DNA of 46,785 nucleotides from an uncultured Lachnospiraceae bacterium (GCA_900555005.1 USJM01000002.1:1-46785), one strand, 5' to 3'; shown: positions 19,798 to 27,798, counted from the first letter of the stretch. The notes: generated by a model not told the origin, from the sequence alone. Translations and numbers: made by a program.

Positions 19798-19839
19798 CTG
19801 TTGCTGCTTTCTGGATGCGGCAATCAGACGATCCAAAAT
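19798..19839. repeat. 42-bp direct repeat, left copy
   Basis: This 42-bp sequence, starting CTGTTGCTGCTTTCTGGATG, is repeated exactly at 21162-21203, 1364 bp away. Flanking bases differ at once on both sides. The left copy begins 11 bp after the truncated IS30 frame. It may be a scar of insertion or recombination that brought in the DNA between the copies. Confidence 0.85.
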
Positions 19840-19953
19840 GGATGCCGTCCCGGTGAACACGCCCGAGAAGCTTCTTTTATCTTGCTGTATTCTCTTCGAT
19901 TGATACCATTGTTCCCTCCAATCCCGCTTTATCGCCATATTGCTCCACAGAAC

Positions 19954-20172
19954 TTAGTGACTTTTCTCTTTATAGAGCAATTCGTCCACAGTCATTTCCA
20001 ATACATCTGCAATCGCAAGAATTGTTCGTATAGTCGGATTGTCCATCTTCCCTGTCAGAATCCGAGATACCATAGATTTTGACAACCCAGTGGCTTTTGC
20101 CAAACCATTTTGTGTAAGGTTGTATTGTTTCATTTTATCTTCAATTATTTCTCTATCGATCTGCTGTTTCAT
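19954..20172 (-). CDS. XRE-family transcriptional regulator
   Basis: This is a protein of about 72 residues (from MKQQIDREI at 20172; an upstream in-frame ATG at 20193 is less likely). It is one Cro/C1-type helix-turn-helix: LTQNGLAKATGLSKSMVSRIL, followed by a typical second half (NPTIRTILAIADVLEMTVDELL). It binds operator DNA as a dimer and commonly represses its own mobile-element genes. It lies inside the segment bounded by the 42-bp repeats, next to a small zinc-ribbon gene in the same direction. The frame is intact. Its target may be the divergent promoter region around 20440-20500. Confidence 0.85.
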   Translation of the reverse strand: MKQQIDREIIEDKMKQYNLTQNGLAKATGLSKSMVSRILTGKMDNPTIRTILAIADVLEMTVDELLYKEKSH

Positions 20173-20214
20173 TGATTGGTTCCTTTTATGCATCTATAAT
20201 ATGATTCAAGTAAT

Positions 20215-20487
20215 TCAAGTGGTCGATAGCTCTCTTCCGCAAAATGGACAATATTGGATCGGGAAATATCGGACGACTTTAGAGTTTGAGAAAAGAATCC
20301 CTGGGAACGGCGGATCGTCTGACCAAATGGCAGTATTCTGCCGCTCGATTTTCGATAATTCTTTTCTTTGAAAGACAATACGGAGAGTTGCTTTACCCCA
20401 CGACCCTTGCATTGTCTGAAATGCTTTTCCTTTACCATCAGGAATACAATAATTACAAGGAGATTTTTTCATGTCTAAATTTGCCAT
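20215..20487 (-). CDS. Small zinc-ribbon protein
   Basis: This is a protein of about 90 residues with one Cys pair near the N-terminus (C-N-Y-C) and one near the C-terminus (C-P-F-C-G-R-E-L), which together would bind one zinc ion. Small proteins of this build are frequent on phages and conjugative elements and have no agreed function. GGAGG precedes the ATG at 20487. Its first codons overlap, on the opposite strand, those of the gene starting at 20471, so the two genes share a 5' region. A second protein of the same build lies at 21233-21463. Confidence 0.65.
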   Translation of the reverse strand: MANLDMKKSPCNYCIPDGKGKAFQTMQGSWGKATLRIVFQRKELSKIERQNTAIWSDDPPFPGILFSNSKVVRYFPIQYCPFCGRELSTT

Positions 20488-21259
20488 ACCTGTTTCATCC
20501 TCCAACCATCAGGAAATTCGAGCCGAAAAAGCTCTTGAGACCTATGGAATTAATGCTTCTTATATCTGTGCCATGCCCGGATGTTCGGCTAAAATGACGT
20601 TATGTGATCCATCAAACAACAAGACTGCTTATTTCCGAAGCGTCCACAAATCAGACCACAAATATGATTATTGTACAGATTCATCACTTACTTTTAATCC
20701 AGATGAATATGATGAATCGAAATTTGATCTGAATCTTGCAATTCAGACCATTTGCAGCCATAAACAGCAAAATAATATTCACACAGATGGATTCCATTTG
20801 AGCGACGGAGCCGTTGGAACCGGAAGCCATATTCCTGTCAGAACTGCCAAAAAACTGTGGGCAGTCTGTAACTATCTTGGGGTCAATGGAGTTTACAACC
20901 ATACCCGAATTAATGACATCTATGCCTGCCTGGAAAATACGAATTGTTTTCAGGATCGTGATACCGGATTTTGCATTATCGAAGGGACGTTTGCTTATAC
21001 AGTCAATGATTTTTCGATTTGTATGAACTATCCGAGGTATAGCACATCAGATAAATGTTATTCTCTTCTCGTGCATTTTCCTTCACAAAAATCCATGAAA
21101 TTGTTTAAGGATAAATTATTTGGTGGATTTGGTACACAATATTGTCACAAAGTACGTTTTGCTGTTGCTGCTTTCTGGATGCGGCAATCAGACGATCCAA
21201 AATATAAGTTTCAGTGTCAGCTGGCTAAGCAATCACAGATATTCTTTATTGGGAGATGA
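20471..21259 (+). CDS. CoiA-like zinc-ribbon protein, C-terminus replaced at the repeat
   Basis: The plus-strand gene starts behind AAGGAG. Residues 15-55 contain AEKAL, Y-I-C-x4-C, AYFRS-x-H and Y-D-Y-C. This Cys/His pattern resembles the N-terminal zinc domain of CoiA-like competence proteins and related nucleases. The rest (60-230) shows no catalytic motif that I can name. From about residue 231 the frame runs into the 42-bp repeat (AVAAFWMRQSDDPK), the same translation seen at the IS30 remnant. The natural C-terminus is therefore lost and the last 32 residues are chimaeric. A function in DNA handling is only a guess. Confidence 0.6.
   Translation: MSKFAIPVSSSNHQEIRAEKALETYGINASYICAMPGCSAKMTLCDPSNNKTAYFRSVHKSDHKYDYCTDSSLTFNPDEYDESKFDLNLAIQTICSHKQQNNIHTDGFHLSDGAVGTGSHIPVRTAKKLWAVCNYLGVNGVYNHTRINDIYACLENTNCFQDRDTGFCIIEGTFAYTVNDFSICMNYPRYSTSDKCYSLLVHFPSQKSMKLFKDKLFGGFGTQYCHKVRFAVAAFWMRQSDDPKYKFQCQLAKQSQIFFIGR
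21162..21203. repeat. 42-bp direct repeat, right copy
   Basis: This is an exact copy of 19798-19839 in the same orientation. It fuses to and truncates the CoiA-like gene. Together the two copies bracket about 1.3 kb holding a XRE regulator, a zinc-ribbon gene and the CoiA-like gene. Confidence 0.85.
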
Positions 21260-21463
21260 TCTTGTCATTTTACGTCCGCAGAAGGGGCAAAAATCAATCT
21301 TCACGATATATTGATCGTCTGGATCTTCTTGGGGATATGGATGAAGAACCATATGCCCACCGTCAAAAGTGTGATTGACTAGATTGCCTTCTATTTTCTG
21401 TCCAAAAAAAGTTTTTCCGCATCCTGTTTGATAGTATTTATTATCGCAATACTGACACATCAT
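21233..21463 (-). CDS. Small zinc-ribbon protein, second copy of the type
   Basis: This is a protein of about 76 residues. C-Q-Y-C stands near the N-terminus, an extra Cys in TGCGKTF, and C-P-F-C-G-R near the C-terminus, a zinc-ribbon layout like the protein at 20215-20487 but otherwise different. GGGGAGGAAGG precedes the ATG at 21463. It lies 30 bp to the right of the 42-bp repeat. The function is unknown; the small size and the position beside replication genes fit a mobile-element accessory gene. Confidence 0.6.
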   Translation of the reverse strand: MMCQYCDNKYYQTGCGKTFFGQKIEGNLVNHTFDGGHMVLHPYPQEDPDDQYIVKIDFCPFCGRKMTRSSPNKEYL

Positions 21464-21584
21464 AACCACCTTCCTCCCCTACAAAAATCAGGTCATGCTC
21501 ATCGTATGAGTAGCCTAAGTTTGTAACATATACCCTTCGTACCTGTACTGCCCCGCAGCGATCCTTGTCGTATGGTTTATCGCC
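21441..21584 (-). other. Start-less coding stretch overlapping the zinc-ribbon gene
   Basis: Directly after the TAA of the 202-residue gene the same frame stays open for 47 codons (including RRVYVTNLGYSYDEHDLIF) to TAA at 21441. The composition looks protein-like, but there is no ATG, GTG or TTG with a ribosome site. It may be a small gene whose start was lost, or leftover coding DNA. Confidence 0.3.
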
Positions 21585-22175
21585 TTACCCTTTGTCTTCT
21601 CTCTCTGCATGGTTCCTCCTGTACTCCTTTGCGATCCTGTTATAGTTCTCCGTCGCCTGTCTGATCGCGTCATCTTTTATTCGAAACGCTGTCCGGCTGG
21701 ATATCCCGATATTTGCGCCGACCGTTCCGATCCCGCAATGGCTTATGCAGTGCCTTACTAATATCTCATGCTGTCTCTCATCGGTAACATTTTCGACCGC
21801 ATTCCAGATAACCATGCAGCGCAGGTGGGTTTCGATGCACTCCTGCCTCTTCTGGTACATATGGAGGATGCGCGGAACATACAGGTTTGACAGGAATTCC
21901 TGATACAGGTCTTCGCTTCTCTCAAGCGTTTCCAAAAGGTCTCTGCTTGCCGCTGATACCCCGTGTGTCCCCGCACCGTCGTCATCTATCTGCTTCGAGG
22001 GCATAGATGCCTGCATGATCGCCTGTTCCCACTGGTAAGTGGCGGCTTCGTTGCCTGTTCTCTGGATCAGCGCATTAAGTTCGACAAGCCTGCTTTTCGC
22101 ATTTTTCTCGTCTTCTTTCAGCGTATTTAACGCCTTTTTCATTTCCTGCTCGTCCATGGACCTTATTACAAACAT
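21585..22175 (-). CDS. Hypothetical protein of the replication module (196 aa)
   Basis: The start at 22175 follows GGGAGGGAG; a longer start at 22193 is poorly spaced. Helical, charged segments (EMKKALNTLKEDEKNAKSR) are followed by a C-terminal part with a sigma-region-4-like helix-turn-helix pattern (HCGIGTVGANIGISSRTAFRI). Such proteins occur downstream of RepA_N genes on conjugative elements, but I know no assigned role. It is the last gene of the repA-led group, 40 bp after the 106-residue gene. DNA binding is an inference from the C-terminal pattern. Confidence 0.65.
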   Translation of the reverse strand: MFVIRSMDEQEMKKALNTLKEDEKNAKSRLVELNALIQRTGNEAATYQWEQAIMQASMPSKQIDDDGAGTHGVSAASRDLLETLERSEDLYQEFLSNLYVPRILHMYQKRQECIETHLRCMVIWNAVENVTDERQHEILVRHCISHCGIGTVGANIGISSRTAFRIKDDAIRQATENYNRIAKEYRRNHAEREDKG

Positions 22176-22215
22176 CCATACTCCCTCCCGCATTGGCGGC
22201 GCAATGTTGTTGTCC

Positions 22216-22536
22216 TTATGACAACGCCTTTTTTATTTCTTCCTGTATGAGGCTCCTTATTTCCTGTGTCTGTAGTTCATTCTGGCTGCTCACCACATTT
22301 TTCATACCTTCCGCGATTAACTCGATATCACCTCTCGCAAGAGATACCTTTCCCGCGTCGTGTTTATCTTCAAACATCTGGCTTTCTTTCATGGCTTCGT
22401 AAAGGTGCTCTGCTATTGTACCTTCGCGGGAAGTCAGCCATTCATACACTTCCCTGTCATGCGACCGCCTTGTATCCAGGCGAACGGAAAGCACTTTTAT
22501 CCGCCTGTTTTTCCTGGCTTCGTTGATCTCGTCCAT
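22216..22536 (-). CDS. Small charged protein downstream of repA
   Basis: This 106-residue protein has a basic N-terminal segment (RKNRRIKVLSVRLDTRRSHD), a middle part (EVYEWLTSREGTIAEHLYEAM) and a helical, acidic C-terminus, probably a coiled coil. The short strand followed by helices recalls ribbon-helix-helix DNA-binding or plasmid-stability proteins, without a firm match. It sits 38 bp after the repA end and is co-directional. AGGGAG precedes the ATG at 22536. Confidence 0.6.
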   Translation of the reverse strand: MDEINEARKNRRIKVLSVRLDTRRSHDREVYEWLTSREGTIAEHLYEAMKESQMFEDKHDAGKVSLARGDIELIAEGMKNVVSSQNELQTQEIRSLIQEEIKKALS

Positions 22537-22574
22537 CTTCTCTCCCTATTTCGCTCTTAGCTGGCTACAGATTG

Positions 22575-24085
22575 TCATCCACTCCTGATGCCGATTCTGA
22601 TGCCTGTGCCTGTCTCCCCGCAATTCTGTGCAAGTCCCTTCGTATAGCCTGGGAAGTCCATCTGTCCTACATAGGCAGAGCCACTTGCCATCAGAATTGG
22701 AGTGCTGCATAACTCTTGTCTTTTGCTATAATGCCCCGCAGTCTTCGTAGATATGGCAAGTTTCACTTCAGCTTCGGCCTCTGTCTTTCTGCTGTCAGTA
22801 GATGGGGCAGTCTCATTGCTTCCATCTATCCTGCAAAGGATTTCAGCGAGCTGCCCAGAAGGCATTGCAGCCAGTTCTTCCAACGGATACTTCTGTCCGT
22901 ATGCAATGCGTATTTTTGCAATCATTTGTGCCCTCCGGCTGTTCATGACTGCTTCATTTTGATATTCCGCAATAACAATGTTATCGGAAGCATTGAAAAG
23001 CATCGTCCGCAGGTACGCCTTGGGATTCTTGATGTTGTCCCGGACTTCTGAAAAGCCCGTCAGGACACTTTCAACTTGTCCCACATCCAAGCTGTTGAAT
23101 TTTTTGCAGACCACTTCCGCGGGATAGTCTATCCCGGCTATTCTGAATGTCCGCTGCCGGCTTGCCCTATAAATGGTTTCGGCAATCGTCAAGACGATCA
23201 GATCTGTCATAGCCGCCTGACTTCCTCTCCGCTGGCATAAAGTAACATAACCAATCTTCTCTTTTACCTTTTTCAGGAGATCTTCACTCCAGTTGCTCTT
23301 ATCTGGCTGGTTAGCAGCTTTCTGTTCTGTTTCAGAACGGCTGTCTGGAAACATGGTCTTCCTCCTCTTTTCCCTTTCTGTTTCGGAAACCTGAAGGAAG
23401 GATGATCTTTTTGCATTTCTTGTTTCTGATTCATTCTGACTCTTGTATGTCTGACTATTATTATTCTTACTCGGGTCTACTTTGTAGACTTCCGGAAGTC
23501 TACTTTTCATACTTCGGAAGTCCATAAAGTAGACTTCCGCTTATTTACAGTGTCCCCGGTGCCATTTTGACTGCACGGACTGGTATTTTTTTGTTTTGTA
23601 CTTTGTGGAGATTCTTTTATTTTCTCCTGTGTATCGGTTTTTAAGTTGTCAGGCTGTTCACATTCATCCCCCGGCGGCTGTCCTGTATCCGCTTTTAAGA
23701 TGTCCATGAAGTTTTTGACATATATACGTGTCGGTTTATTTGGTAACCTCTTCCGCTCGATCAGCCCGACACCCTGGATTGGCGTTGTACCAACTTTTCC
23801 AATCCCGGAATCCAAGTATTTAAAAAGCCTGACTGCTGTCTGCCTGCAACAGTTCAGATCCGCCATCACATCCTCAATGGTATAGTAGATATAAATTCGG
23901 TTTTCAGCGTCATACCACCCGTTTTTCTCCGATAACCTCATGCGATCCAGCATGAGGCCGTAAAGAATTTTGCAGTCACTAGGGAGGCCTGCGAAGTGCC
24001 TGTCCGTGATGAGAAGGCGTGGGATTCTAAACCATGTAAACTGTTCCTCATCATGCCTTTGAAAATACGAAAATGTGAATCCCAT
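22575..24085 (-). pseudogene. repA: RepA_N-family replication initiator, one frameshift
   Basis: The N-terminal half matches the RepA_N initiator domain (WFRIPRLLI, KILYGLMLDRM, GLIERKRLPNKP-x-IYVKNF). The C-terminal half matches the usual second domain (IDYPAEVVCKKF, DNIKNPKAYLRTMLFNA). Between them the frame breaks near 23525; adding one base gives 503 residues, a normal length. I chose ATG 24085 because GAGGGA stands 6 bp upstream. Such proteins start replication of low-copy Firmicute plasmids and integrative elements by opening an origin inside their own gene. It lies downstream of parA, parB and a 226-residue gene. Confidence 0.85.
23475..23539. other. Putative replication origin: iteron-like palindromes inside repA
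   Basis: GTAGACTTCC-GGAAGTCTAC (23484-23503) is a perfect 20-bp palindrome. It overlaps GTCTAC-TTT-GTAGAC (23475-23489), and related copies follow (TTCGGAAGTCC at 23513-23523, AGTAGACTTCCG at 23528-23539). RepA_N plasmids such as pAD1 and pSK41 are known to carry their origin as repeats in the middle of repA. The position between the two RepA domains fits this. Confidence 0.65.
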
Positions 24086-24114
24086 CGCCATTCCCTCATC
24101 AATCACTGCTCACG

Positions 24115-24795
24115 TTAGTTGCTTTCAGCCGGATCACTCCTATCATCAGTCGATAGGCTCTCATTTATCCATTTTTGTTCAAATTCATCGTTCATAGCAT
24201 TGCCGGCGATAAAATCAAGGGCAGACAGTGAGACATTTCGGACAAGCTTTCCATCCGCTGTTTGGACGTCATACCTTCCATCATCATCGCATGTGATTTT
24301 TACGAGGCTGCCCTCAGGTATAGTAGTAGTAATGCTTTTAATTTCCTTGATCGTCCTGGCAGCTCGATAGCTACAAGTCATATCGATCATTTGCTCAGAT
24401 TCGGCCTGGGAGTCCAATCCTAAATCTTCTGCAGTTTCAACAGTAACCAGGATCGCTGTCGTCCAGTGGTAGATGTTCAGATATTTTTCTTCATAAAGCT
24501 TCGATTCTTCTTCAGTCATTTCTGCAAAAATCCCACAATCTTCCGGGATAAAAAATGCGTCAAATATCTCATCAATGTCATCATCATCCTGCCAGATGAC
24601 TAGCCCTTGGATAGGGTGCTGCATGATTTTGCATAGTTTTATATTGCATATATTTTCTAAAACAAAAACTTCTTTTTCGGGATAACACACTGTTGGTAAT
24701 TCTACGTCGCCGTTGAAATCGACCAGAATCGGCGCGTCCGGATGCTTTTCCTTCAGCTCAAGCAGATTTTTGAGTGCCATTGTAATTTTGCTCAT
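24115..24795 (-). CDS. Hypothetical 226-residue protein between parB and repA
   Basis: This acidic protein begins MSKITMALKNLLELK behind AAGGAGG. It contains a run of Asp residues (WQDDDDIDEIF) and no recognised domain, signal peptide or membrane segment. It lies 16 bp after parB and its stop is about 30 bp before the preferred repA start, so it belongs to the partition-replication operon. It may be an accessory replication or segregation factor; nothing in the sequence says which. The reading frame is intact. Confidence 0.7.
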   Translation of the reverse strand: MSKITMALKNLLELKEKHPDAPILVDFNGDVELPTVCYPEKEVFVLENICNIKLCKIMQHPIQGLVIWQDDDDIDEIFDAFFIPEDCGIFAEMTEEESKLYEEKYLNIYHWTTAILVTVETAEDLGLDSQAESEQMIDMTCSYRAARTIKEIKSITTTIPEGSLVKITCDDDGRYDVQTADGKLVRNVSLSALDFIAGNAMNDEFEQKWINESLSTDDRSDPAESN

Positions 24796-24811
24796 AAGTC
24801 CCTCCTTGCCC

Positions 24812-25693
24812 CTATTGGGGATTATTATGGTATTTTTCCAGCAGACTTATGATAACCCCTCTTATCTCATCATTTGTCGTCCCTGGAGCGAAATACCTTG
24901 ATAACTCTTCGATGGTTATATTTAACGCCGCTATTCCTTCGGGTCTTTTGGGGTTCATGTTTTCCACTATAATAGAAAGAAGCTTTTCCTCCCCTATAGG
25001 CTCTTCACATTTTTCAGCCAATTCTTTAATCTCACATGCATTATTCAATGAAGGCAGCTTTTTATAATCTGTATATATTTTCAAGACTGCCTCCTGATCA
25101 CTTGAGCCTATATAGGAGAGCATTACTCCAGCGTTCAGCTTTAGTTTTTTTGCATCAACAAGCTGGAGTAATCCCGGGATCAGGTACGAAAGCCGGATGT
25201 AGCGCTGCACCTGTCTTGCGGAATCACCGTATTTTTCCGATATAATCTGATCAGTCCTCTTACCAGCTTTTCCCTGATGGGAAGCCGCTTCCGATTGCAT
25301 CCGGTATGCCTTGGCCTTTTCAGAAGGCAATATGTTCTTTCTCTGGTAATTGGAATAGACCATCTGGTCGATGGCATCATCGTTAGTCAGGTCACGGATA
25401 CAGGCAGGTATTTCAGTGAGTCCTATTTTTTTGCAGGCAAATGTTCTTCGATGCCCAGAGATGATTTCGTAGCCGCCCTGTACTCTTGGTCGCACAATTA
25501 TCGGGTTTATCACACCCCTATCCTGAATAGACTGGGCGAGTTCATCCATAGAATCGTCATCGACTACTTTGAAAGGATGCCCTGGGAAAGGGTAAAGGTC
25601 TTTTACCTGGATCAACCGGACTTCATCAACGGTTCCTGATTCAGTAAATAAATCATCATAGGATTCTAGTTGGATATCACCAATCCGTTTCAT
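24812..25693 (-). CDS. parB: ParB/Spo0J-type partition protein
   Basis: This 293-residue ParB-family protein has the N-terminal nuclease-like/CTPase domain with a GHRRTFA box (about 96-102) and a QRKNILPSEKA motif. A helix-turn-helix region (about 150-190) and a C-terminal dimerisation part follow. It binds centromere-like parS sites and, with ParA, segregates the replicon. The ATG overlaps the parA stop by 4 bp. The neighbouring repA suggests that this is the plasmid's own system and not the chromosomal Spo0J. I could not identify the parS sites by eye. Confidence 0.9.
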   Translation of the reverse strand: MKRIGDIQLESYDDLFTESGTVDEVRLIQVKDLYPFPGHPFKVVDDDSMDELAQSIQDRGVINPIIVRPRVQGGYEIISGHRRTFACKKIGLTEIPACIRDLTNDDAIDQMVYSNYQRKNILPSEKAKAYRMQSEAASHQGKAGKRTDQIISEKYGDSARQVQRYIRLSYLIPGLLQLVDAKKLKLNAGVMLSYIGSSDQEAVLKIYTDYKKLPSLNNACEIKELAEKCEEPIGEEKLLSIIVENMNPKRPEGIAALNITIEELSRYFAPGTTNDEIRGVIISLLEKYHNNPQ

Positions 25694-26499
25694 ACCTTCT
25701 GCACCTCCCCAATCAGTTCGTCGGCGAGAGCTTCGAAAGAAGCAGCTACCTTGCCTCTTTTGTCATATACAAATATTGAAGTTCCTGCCGCAGATGCTTC
25801 GGACGCCCGAACAGATGCGGGGATCATGGATTTAAATAATCGAATTTTGTCGCCATAAGCAGAGGATATGGATTGAATGATTTGTTTTGAATAGTTGGTC
25901 CGATAATCGACCATTGACAAGACTATACCGTCGATAGTCAGCTTTTGATTCAATTGCCTCCGGACATTGCTGATCGTGCGGATTAACATCTCAAGGCCTT
26001 TTGCAGAAAGGAAGGATGCCTGAACTGGGATGATTACCGAGTCCGCTGCAACTAGCGAGTTTATTGTTATAACTCCTAAGGAAGGGGCGCAATCGATCAG
26101 GATGTAATCATAATCGCCCTTAATTTCATCGGCTATTTGCGAAAACAAGCGTTCTCTTCCCATGATGTTGACTATTGATATTTCCATCGCGGATAATTCA
26201 ATATTAGCCGGAATAAGATCGATTCCTTCCGCTGTTTTGATTATGATGTCCTTCGTAAATCGACTATTTTGTGAATCATCCTCAACGTACGATATCACTC
26301 TTTCGATAGCTGTTGAGATTGTGCTTGTAAGATTATCAGGGTTCTGGATGCCGAGACACCGTGTCAATGCCCCCTGTGGATCGGCATCTATGACGCATAC
26401 TTTGAATCCCTTCCGTGCAAGCGCGGCTGCAAGGTTGACCGTGGTAGTTGTCTTCCCTACCCCACCTTTCTGGTTAGCGATAGCTATTGTTTCCCCCAT
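25690..26499 (-). CDS. parA: ParA/Soj-type partition ATPase
   Basis: This 269-residue Walker-type ATPase has the deviant Walker A motif KGGVGKTT (residues 11-18), DADPQGALT (about 39-47) and Walker B-like DYDYILIDCAPSLG. The lack of an N-terminal regulatory HTH domain makes it a ParA of the Soj type. It forms the dynamic DNA-bound pattern that moves ParB complexes. Translation is coupled to parB by the ATGA overlap. A frameshifted HTH gene lies 33 bp upstream. The gene is intact, so partition may still work although repA is broken in this sequence. Confidence 0.93.
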   Translation of the reverse strand: MGETIAIANQKGGVGKTTTTVNLAAALARKGFKVCVIDADPQGALTRCLGIQNPDNLTSTISTAIERVISYVEDDSQNSRFTKDIIIKTAEGIDLIPANIELSAMEISIVNIMGRERLFSQIADEIKGDYDYILIDCAPSLGVITINSLVAADSVIIPVQASFLSAKGLEMLIRTISNVRRQLNQKLTIDGIVLSMVDYRTNYSKQIIQSISSAYGDKIRLFKSMIPASVRASEASAAGTSIFVYDKRGKVAASFEALADELIGEVQKV

Positions 26500-26532
26500 G
26501 TTCTTCCTCCCTATTTGCTCTGTTAATTTTGT

Positions 26533-26966
26533 TTATGCTAAAGATGCCCATTCTTTGACGGATGCTTCTTCAACGGTGCCTCCATTTTTATACCAGTTCC
26601 CATCCCTGCCCCGGATCACCACAAAAAACCCATGGTCATCTCTCACGAGGATCTGATTGACAGAATCGGGTATGGAAGTCCCTTTCTTCTGCCAGATATT
26701 GATGTTGTAAAGCTTCGCTTTTTGACGCTCGAGTTTTTCCGGTTCATCTTTCGGAGATATTCTTGCGTTGCGATCCGCAATTTCCGGATTGTAAGCGTCC
26801 AGGTCTTTTTTCTTCAGGGATTTTCCCTGTGACCGTACAACCCCACCCCTGGCGAGTTCTGCGCTGATTGTCTAGGACAATAATTCAGCCTCTTGCTAAT
26901 TTCATTGATCGAGTATCCCTGATCGATCAAGTTCCGAATCTGCATCCTTTCTAAATATTTAATCAA
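26533..26966 (-). pseudogene. IS30-like helix-turn-helix protein at the head of the par operon, frameshifted
   Basis: The start is TTG at 26966 behind GGGGAGG. The product reads M-IKYLERMQIRNLIDQGYSI, then NEISKRL. After a frame break near 26873 (one missing base) it continues T-I-S-A-E-L-A-R-G, then about 95 residues ending KEWASLA at 26533, 144 residues in all. The N-terminal half resembles the HTH of IS30 transposases, but no DDE domain follows. Its place directly upstream of parA suggests a regulator of the partition-replication operon. Broken frames had hidden it. Confidence 0.6.
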
Positions 26967-26995
26967 CCCTGATAACCTCCCCTCTTATTACAATG

Positions 26996-27027
26996 AAAAA
27001 AACGGAAGAGTCCAGAAGACTCTTCCG
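26996..27027 (-). terminator. Perfect hairpin with T run upstream of the par operon
   Basis: CGGAAGAGTC-TTCTG-GACTCTTCCG followed by seven Ts on the minus strand is a strong intrinsic terminator. It lies about 30 bp upstream of the HTH start. It could block read-through from hpf into the element, or act as an attenuator in the leader of the par-rep operon. Confidence 0.75.
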
Positions 27028-27087
27028 CTAATATTTGAAGCCAGCATTAACACATTTATATATTGTTGTCTGACTTCTGTTGTTCTT

Positions 27088-27113
27088 GTGCGGTAGATGT
27101 CTCTCTATCGCAC
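27088..27113. promoter_or_regulatory. 26-bp inverted repeat between hpf and the integrated element
   Basis: GTGCGGTAGA-tgtctc-TCTATCGCAC pairs over 10 bp with one G-T position. It has no T run, so it is not a typical terminator. It could be an operator, a parS-like site or part of an attachment site, since it lies in the presumed boundary between chromosome and element. Confidence 0.3.
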
Positions 27114-27165
27114 TTAATTATAAAACCCACCAAATGATATGACATGTGAACAGAGTGTGACAGAA

Positions 27166-27212
27166 ACTGCCGGCTCTGTCCCTTCTGTCAAAAGGGAAAC
27201 AGAGTCGGCAGT
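27166..27212 (-). terminator. Long hairpin after hpf
   Basis: ACTGCCGACTCTGT pairs with ACAGAGCCGGCAGT, and a second short stem (CCCTT/AAGGG) lies inside it. The structure is 27 bp downstream of the hpf stop and is followed on the minus strand by TTTCTGT, a weak T tract. It probably ends hpf transcription. Confidence 0.55.
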
Positions 27213-27238
27213 CATCTCATCTGTCACTCAGCGATCTG

Positions 27239-27763
27239 TTAATCCTCCGGTTCAATCAGACCATATGTCCCGCCCTTGCGTTTGTAGACAACATTGGTCT
27301 CATCTGTCTCCGCATTGCGGAAAACGTAGAAGCTGTGCCCGAGCAGCTCCATCTGAACACAGGCATCCTCCGGATACATCGGTTTAATGTCAAACTTCTT
27401 TGTACGGGCAATCCGGATCTCCTCGACCGGCTCCGTTTCCTTTTCAATAAACTCTCTTCTGAAGCTTCCATCCCTGTGTCCCTCGATCAGCTTCTGCTTA
27501 TATCTTCGAAGCTGCCGTTCAATTACTTCCTCGACCAGGTCAATCGAAACATACATATCATTCGAGACTTGTTCAGATCTGATGACGGTTCCCCGCATCG
27601 GGATGGTCACCTCAATCTTCTGGCGATCTTTCTCGACACTCATCGTGACGATTACCTGCGTGTCCTCTGTAAAGTAGCGCTCCAGCTTCCCAAGTTTTTC
27701 CGTGACCGACCTTCTCATGGATTCTGTCACATCAATGTTTTTTCCGCTGATTGTAAATCTCAT
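27239..27763 (-). CDS. hpf: Ribosome hibernation promoting factor, long form
   Basis: This protein of about 174 residues has the N-terminal HPF/YfiA domain (MRFTISGKNIDVTESMRR) joined by a charged linker to the C-terminal dimerisation domain (about 120-174, FDIKPMYPEDACVQMELLGHSFYVFRN). Long HPF alone joins two 70S ribosomes into inactive 100S dimers in stationary phase. The ATG at 27763 has AGGAGG 8 bp upstream; a GTG at 27769 is in frame but badly placed. A clear promoter lies upstream and a hairpin downstream, so it is a single-gene unit. It is the last housekeeping gene before the integrated element. Confidence 0.95.
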   Translation of the reverse strand: MRFTISGKNIDVTESMRRSVTEKLGKLERYFTEDTQVIVTMSVEKDRQKIEVTIPMRGTVIRSEQVSNDMYVSIDLVEEVIERQLRRYKQKLIEGHRDGSFRREFIEKETEPVEEIRIARTKKFDIKPMYPEDACVQMELLGHSFYVFRNAETDETNVVYKRKGGTYGLIEPED

Positions 27764-27798
27764 AAGCACAGCCTCCTTTGGAGAATTTTCTTACAATT

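Noticed and set aside
23475..23539. Short repeats considered as a CRISPR array
   Set aside because: The repeats are palindromic and overlapping, without unique spacers of constant length, and lie within repA coding sequence.
27088..27113. tRNA-like or riboswitch structure near the element boundary
   Set aside because: Only one stem of 10 bp is present; no cloverleaf, no conserved aptamer sequence and no acceptor arm were seen.
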